In this document: positions 7,278-14,730 of the stretch, one piece after another | How positions within the stretch are numbered: position 1 is the stretch's first letter | Layout: each line of letters starts with the position of its first letter | From: an uncultured Sphingomonadales bacterium | GTDB lineage: Bacteria; Pseudomonadota; Alphaproteobacteria; Sphingomonadales; Sphingomonadaceae | Length of the DNA: 18,592 bases | Direction of reading: 5' to 3' | Assembly (NCBI GenBank): GCA_937898525.1 | Contig: CALCBC010000046.1 | Location: 1 to 18,592 of the forward strand | Program-made: the position numbers and the translations under genes | Notes under the pieces: model-generated | Databases searched by the model: none | What the model saw: the letters and a program-made list of their open reading frames with translations, nothing else | What the model was told of the DNA's origin: nothing

Positions 7278-8005
7278 CGATTTGCCTCTCCTAAGGCGGG
7301 TTGACGGTCGGGAATGGGGTCGTTCGCCGGCTTCGAGAGCCAGGCGGCAATGGCCTGGTTGACCGCTTCGGGCGCCTCGAGCGGCAGCATGTGCCCCGCG
7401 CCCTCCACGATGACCAGCGTCGAATCGGCAATCCGCCCGGCGATCGCCTCGTGCTGCGCCGGCGGGCTCCAGGTGTCGAGCGCGCCAGTCATCACCAGCG
7501 TCGGGCAGCGGATCTCGGCGAGCAGGCTCTCCTGCTCGGGCCGGGCGAGCAGCGCGGCGATCTGCGCGTCGAACACGGCCTGGCCGGCGTCGAGGCACAT
7601 CTGCCGCATCCCGGCATAGATCGGCGTGTCGCGGTTGGCGTCGGCGACCATCGGCGGCAGCCAGGTATCGACCAGCGCCTCGTAGCCGCGCTCGTGCCCG
7701 ATCGCCTTGAGCGCCGCGCGGCTGGCCGGCTCCTGCGCGCCGAGCGGATGCACACCGGTGCTCGACAGCGCCAGCCGCCGCACCCGATTCGGCGCCAGCC
7801 GGAACACCTCGAGCGCGACTCGGCCGCCCATCGAATGGCCGAACAGGTCGAACGATTCGGGCGCCTGCTCGAGCACGACGCGAGCCATGCCCTCGAGCGT
7901 ATCAACCGTCCCGTAACCATCGATCGCGCGCGAATCCGGGAAAGCCGCGAGCTGCGGCGCAAAGGCGCGCGCGTCGCAAATCAATCCGGGCAGGAATAGC
8001 AGCAT
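7274..8005 (-). CDS. Alpha/beta-hydrolase (esterase-like)
   Basis: 243 residues. The start MLLFLPGLICDARAF carries the first strand and oxyanion-hole region. The nucleophile elbow GHSMGG gives Ser58, GALDTWSPP gives the acid Asp177 and GAGHMLPLE gives His205, a complete triad in the standard order. A cap of helices lies between about residues 90 and 160. No signal peptide is seen, so it is cytoplasmic. It is the first gene of the minus-strand operon and its stop overlaps the ligM-like start (ATGA), so the two are probably made together. This suggests the hydrolase acts on the same substrate, for example freeing a methoxy-aromatic acid from an ester, or cleaving the ester formed by the monooxygenase at 10185-11663. 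Substrate assignment is inference. The start is 34 bases from the palindrome at 8039-8056. Confidence 0.92.
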   Translation of the reverse strand: MLLFLPGLICDARAFAPQLAAFPDSRAIDGYGTVDTLEGMARVVLEQAPESFDLFGHSMGGRVALEVFRLAPNRVRRLALSSTGVHPLGAQEPASRAALKAIGHERGYEALVDTWLPPMVADANRDTPIYAGMRQMCLDAGQAVFDAQIAALLARPEQESLLAEIRCPTLVMTGALDTWSPPAQHEAIAGRIADSTLVIVEGAGHMLPLEAPEAVNQAIAAWLSKPANDPIPDRQPALGEANR

Positions 8006-8038
8006 CGCTCTCGAGGCATATTGTTCGCAGGTGTGAAA

Positions 8039-8056
8039 TTTTCGTCTATCCGAAAA
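8039..8056. promoter_or_regulatory. Putative IclR-family operator, copy 2
   Basis: 18-bp imperfect palindrome TTTTCGTCTATCCGAAAA with 6-bp perfect outer arms. It matches the site at 3225-3242 at 13 of 18 positions (TTTCG-NN-TATC-Y-GAAA). It lies in the 129-base gap between the divergent hydrolase-ligM and metF-folD operons, so one site could control both. Confidence 0.6.
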
Positions 8057-8134
8057 GCGTCGCGCGCGCTAGAGGCTTTGTCGCAGCCGGCGAAACGCCT
8101 ATGGCGCCGGTCGAGCGAGAGGAGAGACGAACCG

Positions 8135-9010
8135 ATGTCGTATGCCGCCATCCACCCCGACTGGGAAAAGCCGCGCCGCAACATGGTCGACGGCTATTCG
8201 CTCGAGATGACGGCGAAGGAACTCGACGGCCTGCGCGAGGCGGCGCCACTGATCCGCCCGAACACCCAGGTCGCGATCACCTTCCTGCCCGGCGAGGAGA
8301 TGGAGCAGCGCGTCGAGGCAGCCGTGCTCGTGCGCGAGCTCGGCTTCGAGCCGATCGTCCACCTCTCCGCCCGCCGCCTCGAGTCCGAAGAGCAGCTCGA
8401 CTGGTACCTCGGCGAGATCACCAGCAAGGCCCGGGTCCGGCGCGTGTTCATCATCGCCGGCGACCCGCCCGAGCCGGTCGGCCCCTATTCCGACTCGCTG
8501 CAGATCATCGAGACCGGGCTGCTGAAGAAGCACGGGATCGAGATCGTCGGCATCGGCGGCCACCCCGAAGGCCACCCGAACAACACCAAGGCCGAGCTGT
8601 GGGACTGGATGGAGCGCAAGATCGCCGCGATCCGCGCCGGCGGGATGATCCCGCTGGTGGTGACCCAGTTCGCGTTCGACGACGACGCGATCGTCGAGTG
8701 GGTCGGTGAAATGCGCGGTCGCGGGATCGACGTGCCCGTGCGCCTCGGCGTCCCCGGCCCGGCGGGCATCAAGCGCCTGCTCGGCTTCGCCAAGCGCTGC
8801 GGCGTCGGCGCCTCGGCCAGCGTGATGAAGAAGTACGGCATCTCGCTGACCAATCTCATCGGCAGCGCCGGCCCCGACAAGCTGGTCGAATCGCTCGACA
8901 GGAAGCTCAGCGACCGCGAGCACGGCCGCGTGCGGCTGCACTTCTACCCGTTCGGGGCGCTGACCGCCTCGGCCGAATGGATCAACCAGTACGACGCGAA
9001 GCACTCGTAA
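8135..9010 (+). CDS. metF: Methylenetetrahydrofolate reductase (MetF-like)
   Basis: 291 residues, the usual size of bacterial MetF (about 290). ATG at 8135 is preceded by GAGAGGAGAG at 8-base spacing; the longer frame from 8021 lacks this. The pattern is that of the FAD-binding MTHFR barrel: AITFLPGEEMEQRVEAA, then a catalytic-region strand RRVFIIAGDPPEPVGPYSDS, IEIVGIGGHPEGHP, VVTQFAFDDDAI and RLGVPGPAGIKRLLGFAKRCG. The N-terminal FEFFPPK block typical of housekeeping MetF is replaced by ITFLPGEE, so this is a divergent branch. The enzyme interconverts 5-methyl- and 5,10-methylene-THF. Beside a LigM-like demethylase the useful direction is oxidation of methyl-THF, as proposed for the metF next to ligM in Sphingobium SYK-6. 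The gene is one base upstream of folD and divergent from the hydrolase-ligM operon. Confidence 0.88.
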   Translation: MSYAAIHPDWEKPRRNMVDGYSLEMTAKELDGLREAAPLIRPNTQVAITFLPGEEMEQRVEAAVLVRELGFEPIVHLSARRLESEEQLDWYLGEITSKARVRRVFIIAGDPPEPVGPYSDSLQIIETGLLKKHGIEIVGIGGHPEGHPNNTKAELWDWMERKIAAIRAGGMIPLVVTQFAFDDDAIVEWVGEMRGRGIDVPVRLGVPGPAGIKRLLGFAKRCGVGASASVMKKYGISLTNLIGSAGPDKLVESLDRKLSDREHGRVRLHFYPFGALTASAEWINQYDAKHS

Positions 9011-9011
9011 G

Positions 9012-9950
9012 ATGGCACAGATCATCGACGGCAAGGCGATCGCCCGCCAGCTCGACGAAAAGACCAAGGCCGAAGTCGACGCGCTGGTCGCGGCGGGCAA
9101 GCCGCGCCCGGGCCTCGCGGTGATCCTCGTCGGCCACGACCCGGCGAGCGAGGTCTACGTCCGCCGCAAGATCAAGGCCTGCGAGAAGGTCGGCATCGTC
9201 TCGTTCGAGCACCGTCTGCCGACCGAGACCTCGCAGGAAGAGCTGCTGGCGCTGATCGCGCGGCTCAACGCTGACCCGCAGGTCCACGGCATTCTCTGCC
9301 AGGTCCCGCTGCCGCAGCACATCGATACCCGCACCGTGCTCGGCGCGATCAGCCCCGAGAAGGACGTCGACGGGTTCCATCCGGTCAACGTCGGCCGCCT
9401 CTCGACCGGCACCGGCGGCATCGTCCCGTGCACCCCGCTCGGGGTGATGATGCTGCTCGACACCGTGATCGACGACTTCGTCGGGCTCGACGCGGTGGTG
9501 ATCGGCAAGTCGAACATCGTCGGCAAGCCGGTCGCGATGCTGCTGCTCGAGCGCGAGTGCACGGTCTCCGTCACTCACATCTACACCGAGAACCTGCCCG
9601 AGATCGCCCGAAAGGCCGACATCATCGTTGCCGCCGCCGGCGCGCCCGAGCTGGTCAGGGGCGACTGGGTCAAGCCCGGCGCGGTGGTGATCGACGTCGG
9701 CATCACCCGGATCACCGGCGAGGACGGCAAGGAAAAGCTCGTCGGTGACGTCAAGTTCGACGAGGTCCAGCATGCGAAGGCGGTCACCCCGGTCCCCGGC
9801 GGCGTCGGCCCGATGACCATCGCCTGCCTGCTGCACAACACGGTCCAGGCGGCCAGGGCCAATGGCAGCGGCGAGGCGGACGACCCGTTCCACGACGCGC
9901 CCGACCGCTCGCTCATCTACGGCACCGGCGAAGGCGCCAGCGTCGAGTAG
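9012..9950 (+). CDS. folD: Bifunctional methylene-THF dehydrogenase / methenyl-THF cyclohydrolase FolD
   Basis: 312 residues. Canonical blocks run in order: IIDGKAIARQL at the start, GHDPASEVYVRRKIKACEKVGI with catalytic Tyr49 and Lys53, QVPLPQHID, EKDVDGFHPVN, VIGKSNIVGKPVAMLLL of the NAD(P) site, and TPVPGGVGPMTIACLL. The enzyme oxidises 5,10-methylene-THF and hydrolyses the product to 10-formyl-THF in the cytoplasm. It starts one base after the metF stop, so the two are cotranscribed and carry methyl-THF through to formyl-THF. The C-terminus extends about 25 residues beyond the usual end (GEADDPFHDAPDRSLIYGTG), with no known role. This may be a second, pathway-linked copy beside a housekeeping folD elsewhere, which the window cannot show. 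Confidence 0.97.
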   Translation: MAQIIDGKAIARQLDEKTKAEVDALVAAGKPRPGLAVILVGHDPASEVYVRRKIKACEKVGIVSFEHRLPTETSQEELLALIARLNADPQVHGILCQVPLPQHIDTRTVLGAISPEKDVDGFHPVNVGRLSTGTGGIVPCTPLGVMMLLDTVIDDFVGLDAVVIGKSNIVGKPVAMLLLERECTVSVTHIYTENLPEIARKADIIVAAAGAPELVRGDWVKPGAVVIDVGITRITGEDGKEKLVGDVKFDEVQHAKAVTPVPGGVGPMTIACLLHNTVQAARANGSGEADDPFHDAPDRSLIYGTGEGASVE

Positions 9951-9951
9951 C

Positions 9952-10077
9952 GCGTCATCCGCCTGCGGCGGAGACGCATCAGCAGATTCTCCTGTGGCCG
10001 CGAAGCGGCCACAGGGAGGGGAACCGCCCGCGAAGCGGGTGGTGGAGGGTTCTCGCGGGCCTGGCCATTACAGGCCC
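9952..10077. repeat. Array of four intergenic hairpins, two with GCGAAGC tips
   Basis: The 234-base gap between folD and the monooxygenase gene holds four stem-loops. 9952-9977: GCGTC..CCGCC/GGCGG..GACGC with an internal bulge. 9991-10015: 11-bp perfect stem around a GAA loop (CCTGTGGCCGC / GCGGCCACAGG). 10024-10042: 8-bp stem with one G-T pair, again around GAA. 10057-10077: 7-bp perfect stem GGGCCTG/CAGGCCC. None has a good T tract. The middle part resembles an intergenic repeat I recall from many sphingomonad genomes. Possible roles are mRNA stabilisation of metF-folD, Rho-linked termination or a dispersed DNA repeat. Confidence 0.7.
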
Positions 10078-10184
10078 CCTCTTGCCGGATGCCGCCTGAC
10101 AGACAACCGGCCCTCGCGGAGGACCACGCCGAGACCGGACGCAGACGCGTGACAGCCCGCCCTGCGGCTGGCAATCTGCAGCGT

Positions 10185-11663
10185 ATGGCCGGGCGGAAAC
10201 CCCTCGACGTGCTGATCGTCGGTGCCGGGATTTCCGGCATCTCGATGGCCGCGCACCTCAAGATGCTGTGCCCGGCGCTGAGCTTCGCCATGCTCGACCG
10301 GCGCCAGCGGGTCGGCGGCACATGGGACCTGTTCCGCTACCCCGGCGTCCGCTCCGACAGCGACATGCACTCGCTCGGCTTCCGCTTCGAGCCGTGGGAC
10401 GGCGACAAGGCGATCGCCGATGGCGACTCGATCCGCGCTTACCTCGAGCGCGTCGTGCGCGAGCGCGGCATCGCGCCGCACATCCGCTTCGGCTGCAAGG
10501 TCCTCACCGCCGACTGGCGCTCCGGCGAGGCGCTGTGGCACGTCGAGGTCGAGGACGGCGAAGGCCGCAGCGAAGTCCTCGCGCGCTTCCTCTACCTCGC
10601 CTCGGGCTACTACGACTACGACGAGCCGCACGAGGCCTACCTGCCCGCGATCGGCCGCTTTGCCGGCCAGATCGTCCACCCGCAGTTCTGGCCCGAGGGG
10701 TTCGACTACGCGGGCAAGCGCGTGGTCGTGATCGGCTCGGGCGCGACCGCGGTGACGCTGGTCCCGGCCATGGCCGAGAAGGCCGCGCACGTGACCATGC
10801 TCCAGCGCACGCCGACCTGGATGGCCGCGGGGCCGAGCCACGACAAGTGGGCCGAGCGCCTGCGCCGCTGGCTCCCGGCGCGGCTCGCCTACTGGATCAC
10901 CCGGCAGAAGAACATCCGCCTGCACCACCTGTTCTTCGACCGCGCGCGCGCGAAGCCCGACAAGGCCGCGGCCTATCTGACGGCCCAGTTGCGCAGCGAG
11001 CTCGGCGAGCACTACCGCGCCGAGCACTTCCTGCCTCCGTACGGCCCGTGGGAGCAGCGGTTGTGCCTGGTCCCCGACGGCGACTTCTTCGAAGCCGTCC
11101 GCGCCAGGCGGGCCTCGGTCGCCACCGGGCAGATCGCCCGGTTCGAGACCGACGGCGTGCGGCTCACCTCAGGCGAATACCTGCCCGCCGACATCGTCGT
11201 CACCGCCACTGGCCTGCGCCTCGCGCTCGGCGGCAAGATCGGCGTCTCGCTCGATGGCGAGCCGGTCGATTTCGCGCAGCATTGGTTCTACCGCAGCTGC
11301 ATGTTCTCGAACCTGCCCAATCTCGCGGTCGTGTTCGGCTACCTCAACGCGAGCTGGACGCTGCGCGCCGACAACACCGCCGACTACGTCTGCCGCGTGC
11401 TCCGCGAGATGGGGCGCAAGGGCGCGGACACGGTCGCGCCGTTCCTCCCCGAGGACCACGGCCTCGTCGAGGACGACATCGTGCTGTTTTCCTCGGGCTA
11501 TCTCCAGCGCGCCCGCCCGCTGATCCCCAGGAGCGCGCCCGAGCTGCCATGGCGGCTCAACATGGACTACTTCGCCGACTGTCGCGATTTCCGCCGGCGC
11601 CCGGTCGACGACGGCGTGCTGCGCTTCGAGTGTCGCGTCGCGCCCGCCGGGGAAGCGGCATGA
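10185..11663 (+). CDS. Flavin-dependent Baeyer-Villiger monooxygenase, EthA-like
   Basis: 492 residues from the ATG at 10185; a GTG at 10149 would add 12 residues and neither has a strong ribosome site. The FAD motif GAGISG (13-18), the NADPH motif GSGATA (184-189) and between them the Baeyer-Villiger fingerprint FxGxxxHxxxW (F159, G161, H165, W169) are all present. The block GGTWDLFRYPGVRSDSDMHS and the region around NASWTLRAD closely resemble Mycobacterium EthA (489 residues, from memory). The family inserts oxygen next to a ketone to give an ester or lactone, using NADPH and O2. With the alpha/beta hydrolase it could open an aryl ketone or cyclic ketone, but that is inference. Its stop overlaps the start of the CinA-like gene (ATGA). 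Confidence 0.93.
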   Translation: MAGRKPLDVLIVGAGISGISMAAHLKMLCPALSFAMLDRRQRVGGTWDLFRYPGVRSDSDMHSLGFRFEPWDGDKAIADGDSIRAYLERVVRERGIAPHIRFGCKVLTADWRSGEALWHVEVEDGEGRSEVLARFLYLASGYYDYDEPHEAYLPAIGRFAGQIVHPQFWPEGFDYAGKRVVVIGSGATAVTLVPAMAEKAAHVTMLQRTPTWMAAGPSHDKWAERLRRWLPARLAYWITRQKNIRLHHLFFDRARAKPDKAAAYLTAQLRSELGEHYRAEHFLPPYGPWEQRLCLVPDGDFFEAVRARRASVATGQIARFETDGVRLTSGEYLPADIVVTATGLRLALGGKIGVSLDGEPVDFAQHWFYRSCMFSNLPNLAVVFGYLNASWTLRADNTADYVCRVLREMGRKGADTVAPFLPEDHGLVEDDIVLFSSGYLQRARPLIPRSAPELPWRLNMDYFADCRDFRRRPVDDGVLRFECRVAPAGEAA

Positions 11664-12415
11664 GCGAGCGCATCTGGACCGCGGCGCTCGTCGTGATCGG
11701 CGACGAGATCCTCTCGGGCCGCACGCACGACCGCAACATCGCCCAGGTCGCGAGCTGGCTCCAGGTCCAGGGCATCCGCCTCGCCGAAGTCCGCGTCGTG
11801 CCCGACGACGAGGACCGCATTGCCGAGGCGGTCAACGCGCTGCGCACGGCACACGACTACCTGTTCACCACCGGCGGCATCGGCCCGACGCACGACGACA
11901 TCACGGTCGATGCGGTGGCCAGGGCTCTCGGCCTCCCGGTCGTGGTCCATCCCGAGGCGAGGCGCATCCTCGAGGGGTACTACGCCACCCGCGGCGGACT
12001 CACCGAGGCGCGTCTGAGGATGGCCCGCGTTCCCGAAGGCGCCGAACTCATTCCCAACCGCATGTCGGGCGCGCCGGGGATCAAGATCGGCAACGTCCAC
12101 CTGCTGGCCGGCGTGCCGCACATCTGCGCGCAGATGCTCGACGCGCTGACCGGCACGCTCGAAGGCGGTGCGCCGCTCATCAGTGAGACGGTCGGCTGCT
12201 GGGTGCCTGAAAGCGAGGTCGCCGACCTGTTGCGCGAAGTGGAGGCAGCGCACGAGTCCTGCCAGATCGGCAGCTACCCGTTCTTCCGCGAGGGCCGCGT
12301 CGGCGCCAACTTCGTGGTCCGCTCGACCGACCCTGCGGCGCTCAAGAGCTGCGTCGACAGTCTCTGCGCCGCACTCGCCGAGGCGGGCGTGGATTTCACT
12401 CCAGGAGGAATCTGA
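11660..12415 (+). CDS. CinA-like protein with a single MoCF-biosynthesis (molybdopterin-binding) domain
   Basis: 251 residues, starting in an ATGA overlap with the monooxygenase gene. GDEILSG (14-20) and TTGGIGPTHDDIT (70-82) are signatures of the MoaB/MogA/CinA N-terminal fold, followed by the conserved GAPGIKIGNVHLLAGVP. Full CinA (about 400 residues) adds an NMN-deamidase domain, which is missing here. This short form is often annotated as a competence/damage-inducible protein A or molybdopterin-binding protein. In the CinA family the domain has nucleotide pyrophosphatase activity (for example on ADP-ribose); a molybdenum role has not been shown for the short form. Coupling to a NADPH-using monooxygenase may hint at pyridine-nucleotide housekeeping, but this is speculative. 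Confidence 0.9.
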   Translation: MSERIWTAALVVIGDEILSGRTHDRNIAQVASWLQVQGIRLAEVRVVPDDEDRIAEAVNALRTAHDYLFTTGGIGPTHDDITVDAVARALGLPVVVHPEARRILEGYYATRGGLTEARLRMARVPEGAELIPNRMSGAPGIKIGNVHLLAGVPHICAQMLDALTGTLEGGAPLISETVGCWVPESEVADLLREVEAAHESCQIGSYPFFREGRVGANFVVRSTDPAALKSCVDSLCAALAEAGVDFTPGGI

Positions 12416-12416
12416 C

Positions 12417-13280
12417 TTGATCGACGACGTGCTTGCCGCCCTGGCCTCGCGCCAGACGACCCCGCTTGCCGGCGCCCGGTATACCGAAAACGGCGTCGAA
12501 CTTCCGGTCGGAGAAGGTCTGTGGGCGACCGCCGATGCGATCGGCCCCTACCGGCACGCGTTCCACGACGAAGCGACCGGTCAGGCCGCTGCGTTCGTCA
12601 CGGTTACCGAAGGAAGCACGCGTTCGGTCCTCGCGCTGCGGGTCAAGGCGCAGGGTGACGCAGTCAGCGAGATCGAGGCGGTCGTCGCCCGTCCGCCGCT
12701 GTTCGGCGGCGTGGGCGGGTTCGGCGACGGCCCGGCGCAGCTCGACGCCAGCGGCGGTCCCGATGCGCGGTGGTTCGACGATCCCGGCCCGCGCGCGTCG
12801 CGCGAGGACCTGCGCCGCGTCGCCGACGCCTATTTCACCGGGCTCGAGCGCAACGACGGTCATGGCGACTACCCGTTCGCCGACGATTGCATCCGCATCG
12901 AGAACGGCTTCCGCACGACCAACGTGCCCCCCCCCACCGGCGGCCCGCGCGAGACGCCTTACCTTGAGGCGTTCCGCGCGCTCGGCGCGAAGCAGCAGTT
13001 CGAAACCGGCTTCTTCCGCTTCGTCACCCGCATCCGCGAGCGCCGCTTCCCGGTGATCGACGAGCCGCGCGGGGTGGTGTTCGCCTTCGCCTTCTTCGAC
13101 CACGACGGCACCGTGCGCGACTACCGCCTCGCCGACGGCACCCCGCGCCAGGGCATCGACCGCCCGTTCAGCTGGATGATCGCCGAGGCCTTCCGCATCG
13201 AGCGCGGCCTCTTCACTCGCATCGAGGCGCTGATGACCGAAGTGCCCTACGGCATGGGCTCGGGCTGGGACGAGGGCTGA
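12417..13280 (+). CDS. Protein of unknown function, cytoplasmic paralogue of the lipoprotein at 1765-2769
   Basis: 287 residues. I place the start at the TTG at 12417, since AGGAGG (12403-12408) sits 8 bases before it and no ATG fits; it is one base after the CinA-like stop. There is no signal peptide or membrane segment. GEGLWA (32-37) and FADDCIRIENG (154-164) match the same blocks in the lipoprotein. In both there is a beta-rich region after the first block and an RRFPVIDEPRG-type strand after the second. The C-terminal FSWMIAEAFRIERGLFTRIEALMTEVPYG looks NTF2-like (a strand, then a closing helix), possibly DUF8021, from memory. A run of nine C at 12927-12935 encodes Pro-Pro-Pro. The function is unknown; position suggests the same pathway as the monooxygenase. 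Confidence 0.85.
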   Translation: MIDDVLAALASRQTTPLAGARYTENGVELPVGEGLWATADAIGPYRHAFHDEATGQAAAFVTVTEGSTRSVLALRVKAQGDAVSEIEAVVARPPLFGGVGGFGDGPAQLDASGGPDARWFDDPGPRASREDLRRVADAYFTGLERNDGHGDYPFADDCIRIENGFRTTNVPPPTGGPRETPYLEAFRALGAKQQFETGFFRFVTRIRERRFPVIDEPRGVVFAFAFFDHDGTVRDYRLADGTPRQGIDRPFSWMIAEAFRIERGLFTRIEALMTEVPYGMGSGWDEG

Positions 13281-13290
13281 CACGCCGCGT

Positions 13291-13318
13291 TTGCCATCGC
13301 CGGCGTTTCCAATAGACT
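13291..13318 (+). promoter_or_regulatory. Candidate sigma70 promoter of the MFS transporter gene
   Basis: TTGCCA (13291-13296), a 16-base spacer and TAGACT (13313-13318), 52 bases before the ATG. The arrangement resembles the candidate upstream of the lipoprotein gene (TTGCCG-N16-TAGGAT). Consensus match only. Confidence 0.35.
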
Positions 13319-13370
13319 GCCCCGAAAACCGCGCCGGCAACGCACCGGCCGGAACCGGGAGGACGCCTCG

Positions 13371-14729
13371 ATGCAGAGCCCGTTCAGCGCGGCGATCGCC
13401 GACAAGCCGCTGCGGCCGTTCCAGTGGCTGGTCATGGGCGCCGCGCTGCTGGTGCTGGTGATCGAGGGGATCGACCTGCAGTCGCTGCCGATCGTCACCC
13501 CGCTGATCCTCGAGGAGTGGGCGATCGACCGCGCATTGTTCGGCCCGGCGCTCGCCGCGGCGCTGTTCGGCATGGCGTTCGGCTCCTCGCTCGGCGGCTG
13601 GCTCGGCGACCGCTGGGGGCGGCTCAAGGCGCTCTACCTCGCCTCGCTGATCTTCGGCGCGAGCACGATCGCGGCCGCCTTCACCAGCGACGTCTGGACG
13701 ATGTCGGCGGTCCGCGCGCTCGGCGGGCTCGGCTTCGGCGCCGGCTATCCCAACGCGCTGGCGCTGGTGAACGACTGGGTCCCGGCGCGCGTGCGGACCT
13801 ACGTCATCGCCACGCTGTCGATCGGCATCCCGCTCGGCACGGCGACCGCCGCGGCGGTCGTGCCGCCGCTGCTCGGCGTGACCGACTGGCGCGGCATCTT
13901 CCAGGTCTTCGGGACCGGCTCGATCGTGCTCGGCACCGTGCTGTTCCTCGTGCTGCGCGAGAGCCCGGTCTACCTGCTCGCGCGCGGGCGCACCGCCGAA
14001 GCGCAGCGCAATGCCGCGCGGGTCATCGACCCCGCGATCGAGCTCCTGCCGGAACCGGTGACCGAAGTCGAGCAGGCCGCCGGCACCCGCGAGATCGGCG
14101 TGTTCCACGCGAGCAACGCCCGGCTCAACCTCGGCATCGGCCTCAGCTTCGCCGCCTGCACCACGCTGATCTACGGCCTGTCGAGCTGGGCCACGGTGTT
14201 CCTGACCGGCACCGGCTTCACCACCGAGCAGGCGGCGAGCGCGATCTTCTGGTTCGGCATCCTGTCGATGGTCGGGGCGATCGCCGCCGGCTGGCTGGTG
14301 CGGACTTTCGGCAGCCGCGCACTGATCGTCGGTTGCGCCGTCCTGACGCTGCTGTCGATCGTCGCGCTCGGCGTGCTGATCGACCGCATCGCCCCGGCGC
14401 CGACCTGGGGCGAGCGGCAGGCCGCGGCGCTGCTCGTCGGGGTGATCGGCGGCCTCGTCAGCATGAACATCGCCGGGTTCTATGCGGTCATGGCGGTCGG
14501 CTATCCGCAGAGCTGCCGCGCGGCGGCGATCGGCTTCCACCTGACGGTCGCGCGCATCGGGGTGATCGCGATGGTCTTTGCCGGCGGCTGGCTGATGAAC
14601 CTCGGCCAGGGCAGCTTCGTCTACTATTTCGGCACGATGGCCGCGATCGCGCTGCTGATGTTCGCTGCCGTGTTAATCGTCGACCGCCACATCGAGCCGG
14701 CGCGGCTCGCGGCGGCGGAGCCCGCCTGA
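13371..14729 (+). CDS. MFS transporter, aromatic acid:H+ symporter (AAHS) type
   Basis: 452 residues with about 12 hydrophobic segments in two halves, the size of AAHS carriers such as PcaK and VanK. TM1 carries the acidic residue of the family (IEGIDLQSLPIVTP, Asp35). The loop after TM2 has the major-facilitator signature GDRWGRLKAL (79-88). LGGLGFGAGYPNALALVNDW and ESPVYLLARGR are typical of the sugar/aromatic acid branch. It should import an aromatic or similar organic acid with protons through the inner membrane. GGGAGGA lies 7 bases before the ATG. It has its own candidate promoter and follows the paralogue gene on the same strand. Its place beside LigM-like, MetF and FolD genes suggests uptake of a methoxy-aromatic acid. 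The actual substrate is not readable. Confidence 0.92.
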   Translation: MQSPFSAAIADKPLRPFQWLVMGAALLVLVIEGIDLQSLPIVTPLILEEWAIDRALFGPALAAALFGMAFGSSLGGWLGDRWGRLKALYLASLIFGASTIAAAFTSDVWTMSAVRALGGLGFGAGYPNALALVNDWVPARVRTYVIATLSIGIPLGTATAAAVVPPLLGVTDWRGIFQVFGTGSIVLGTVLFLVLRESPVYLLARGRTAEAQRNAARVIDPAIELLPEPVTEVEQAAGTREIGVFHASNARLNLGIGLSFAACTTLIYGLSSWATVFLTGTGFTTEQAASAIFWFGILSMVGAIAAGWLVRTFGSRALIVGCAVLTLLSIVALGVLIDRIAPAPTWGERQAAALLVGVIGGLVSMNIAGFYAVMAVGYPQSCRAAAIGFHLTVARIGVIAMVFAGGWLMNLGQGSFVYYFGTMAAIALLMFAAVLIVDRHIEPARLAAAEPA

Positions 14730-14730
14730 C

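Noticed and set aside
10149..10177. GTGACA-N17-CAATCT as a promoter for the monooxygenase gene
   Set aside because: The -10 box matches the consensus at too few positions; the GTG may equally be an alternative start codon.
12396..14540. A 714-codon minus-strand open frame
   Set aside because: It spans two well-supported plus-strand genes and the gap between them; the composition (Ala, Arg, Asp, His) is that of a reverse-strand shadow.
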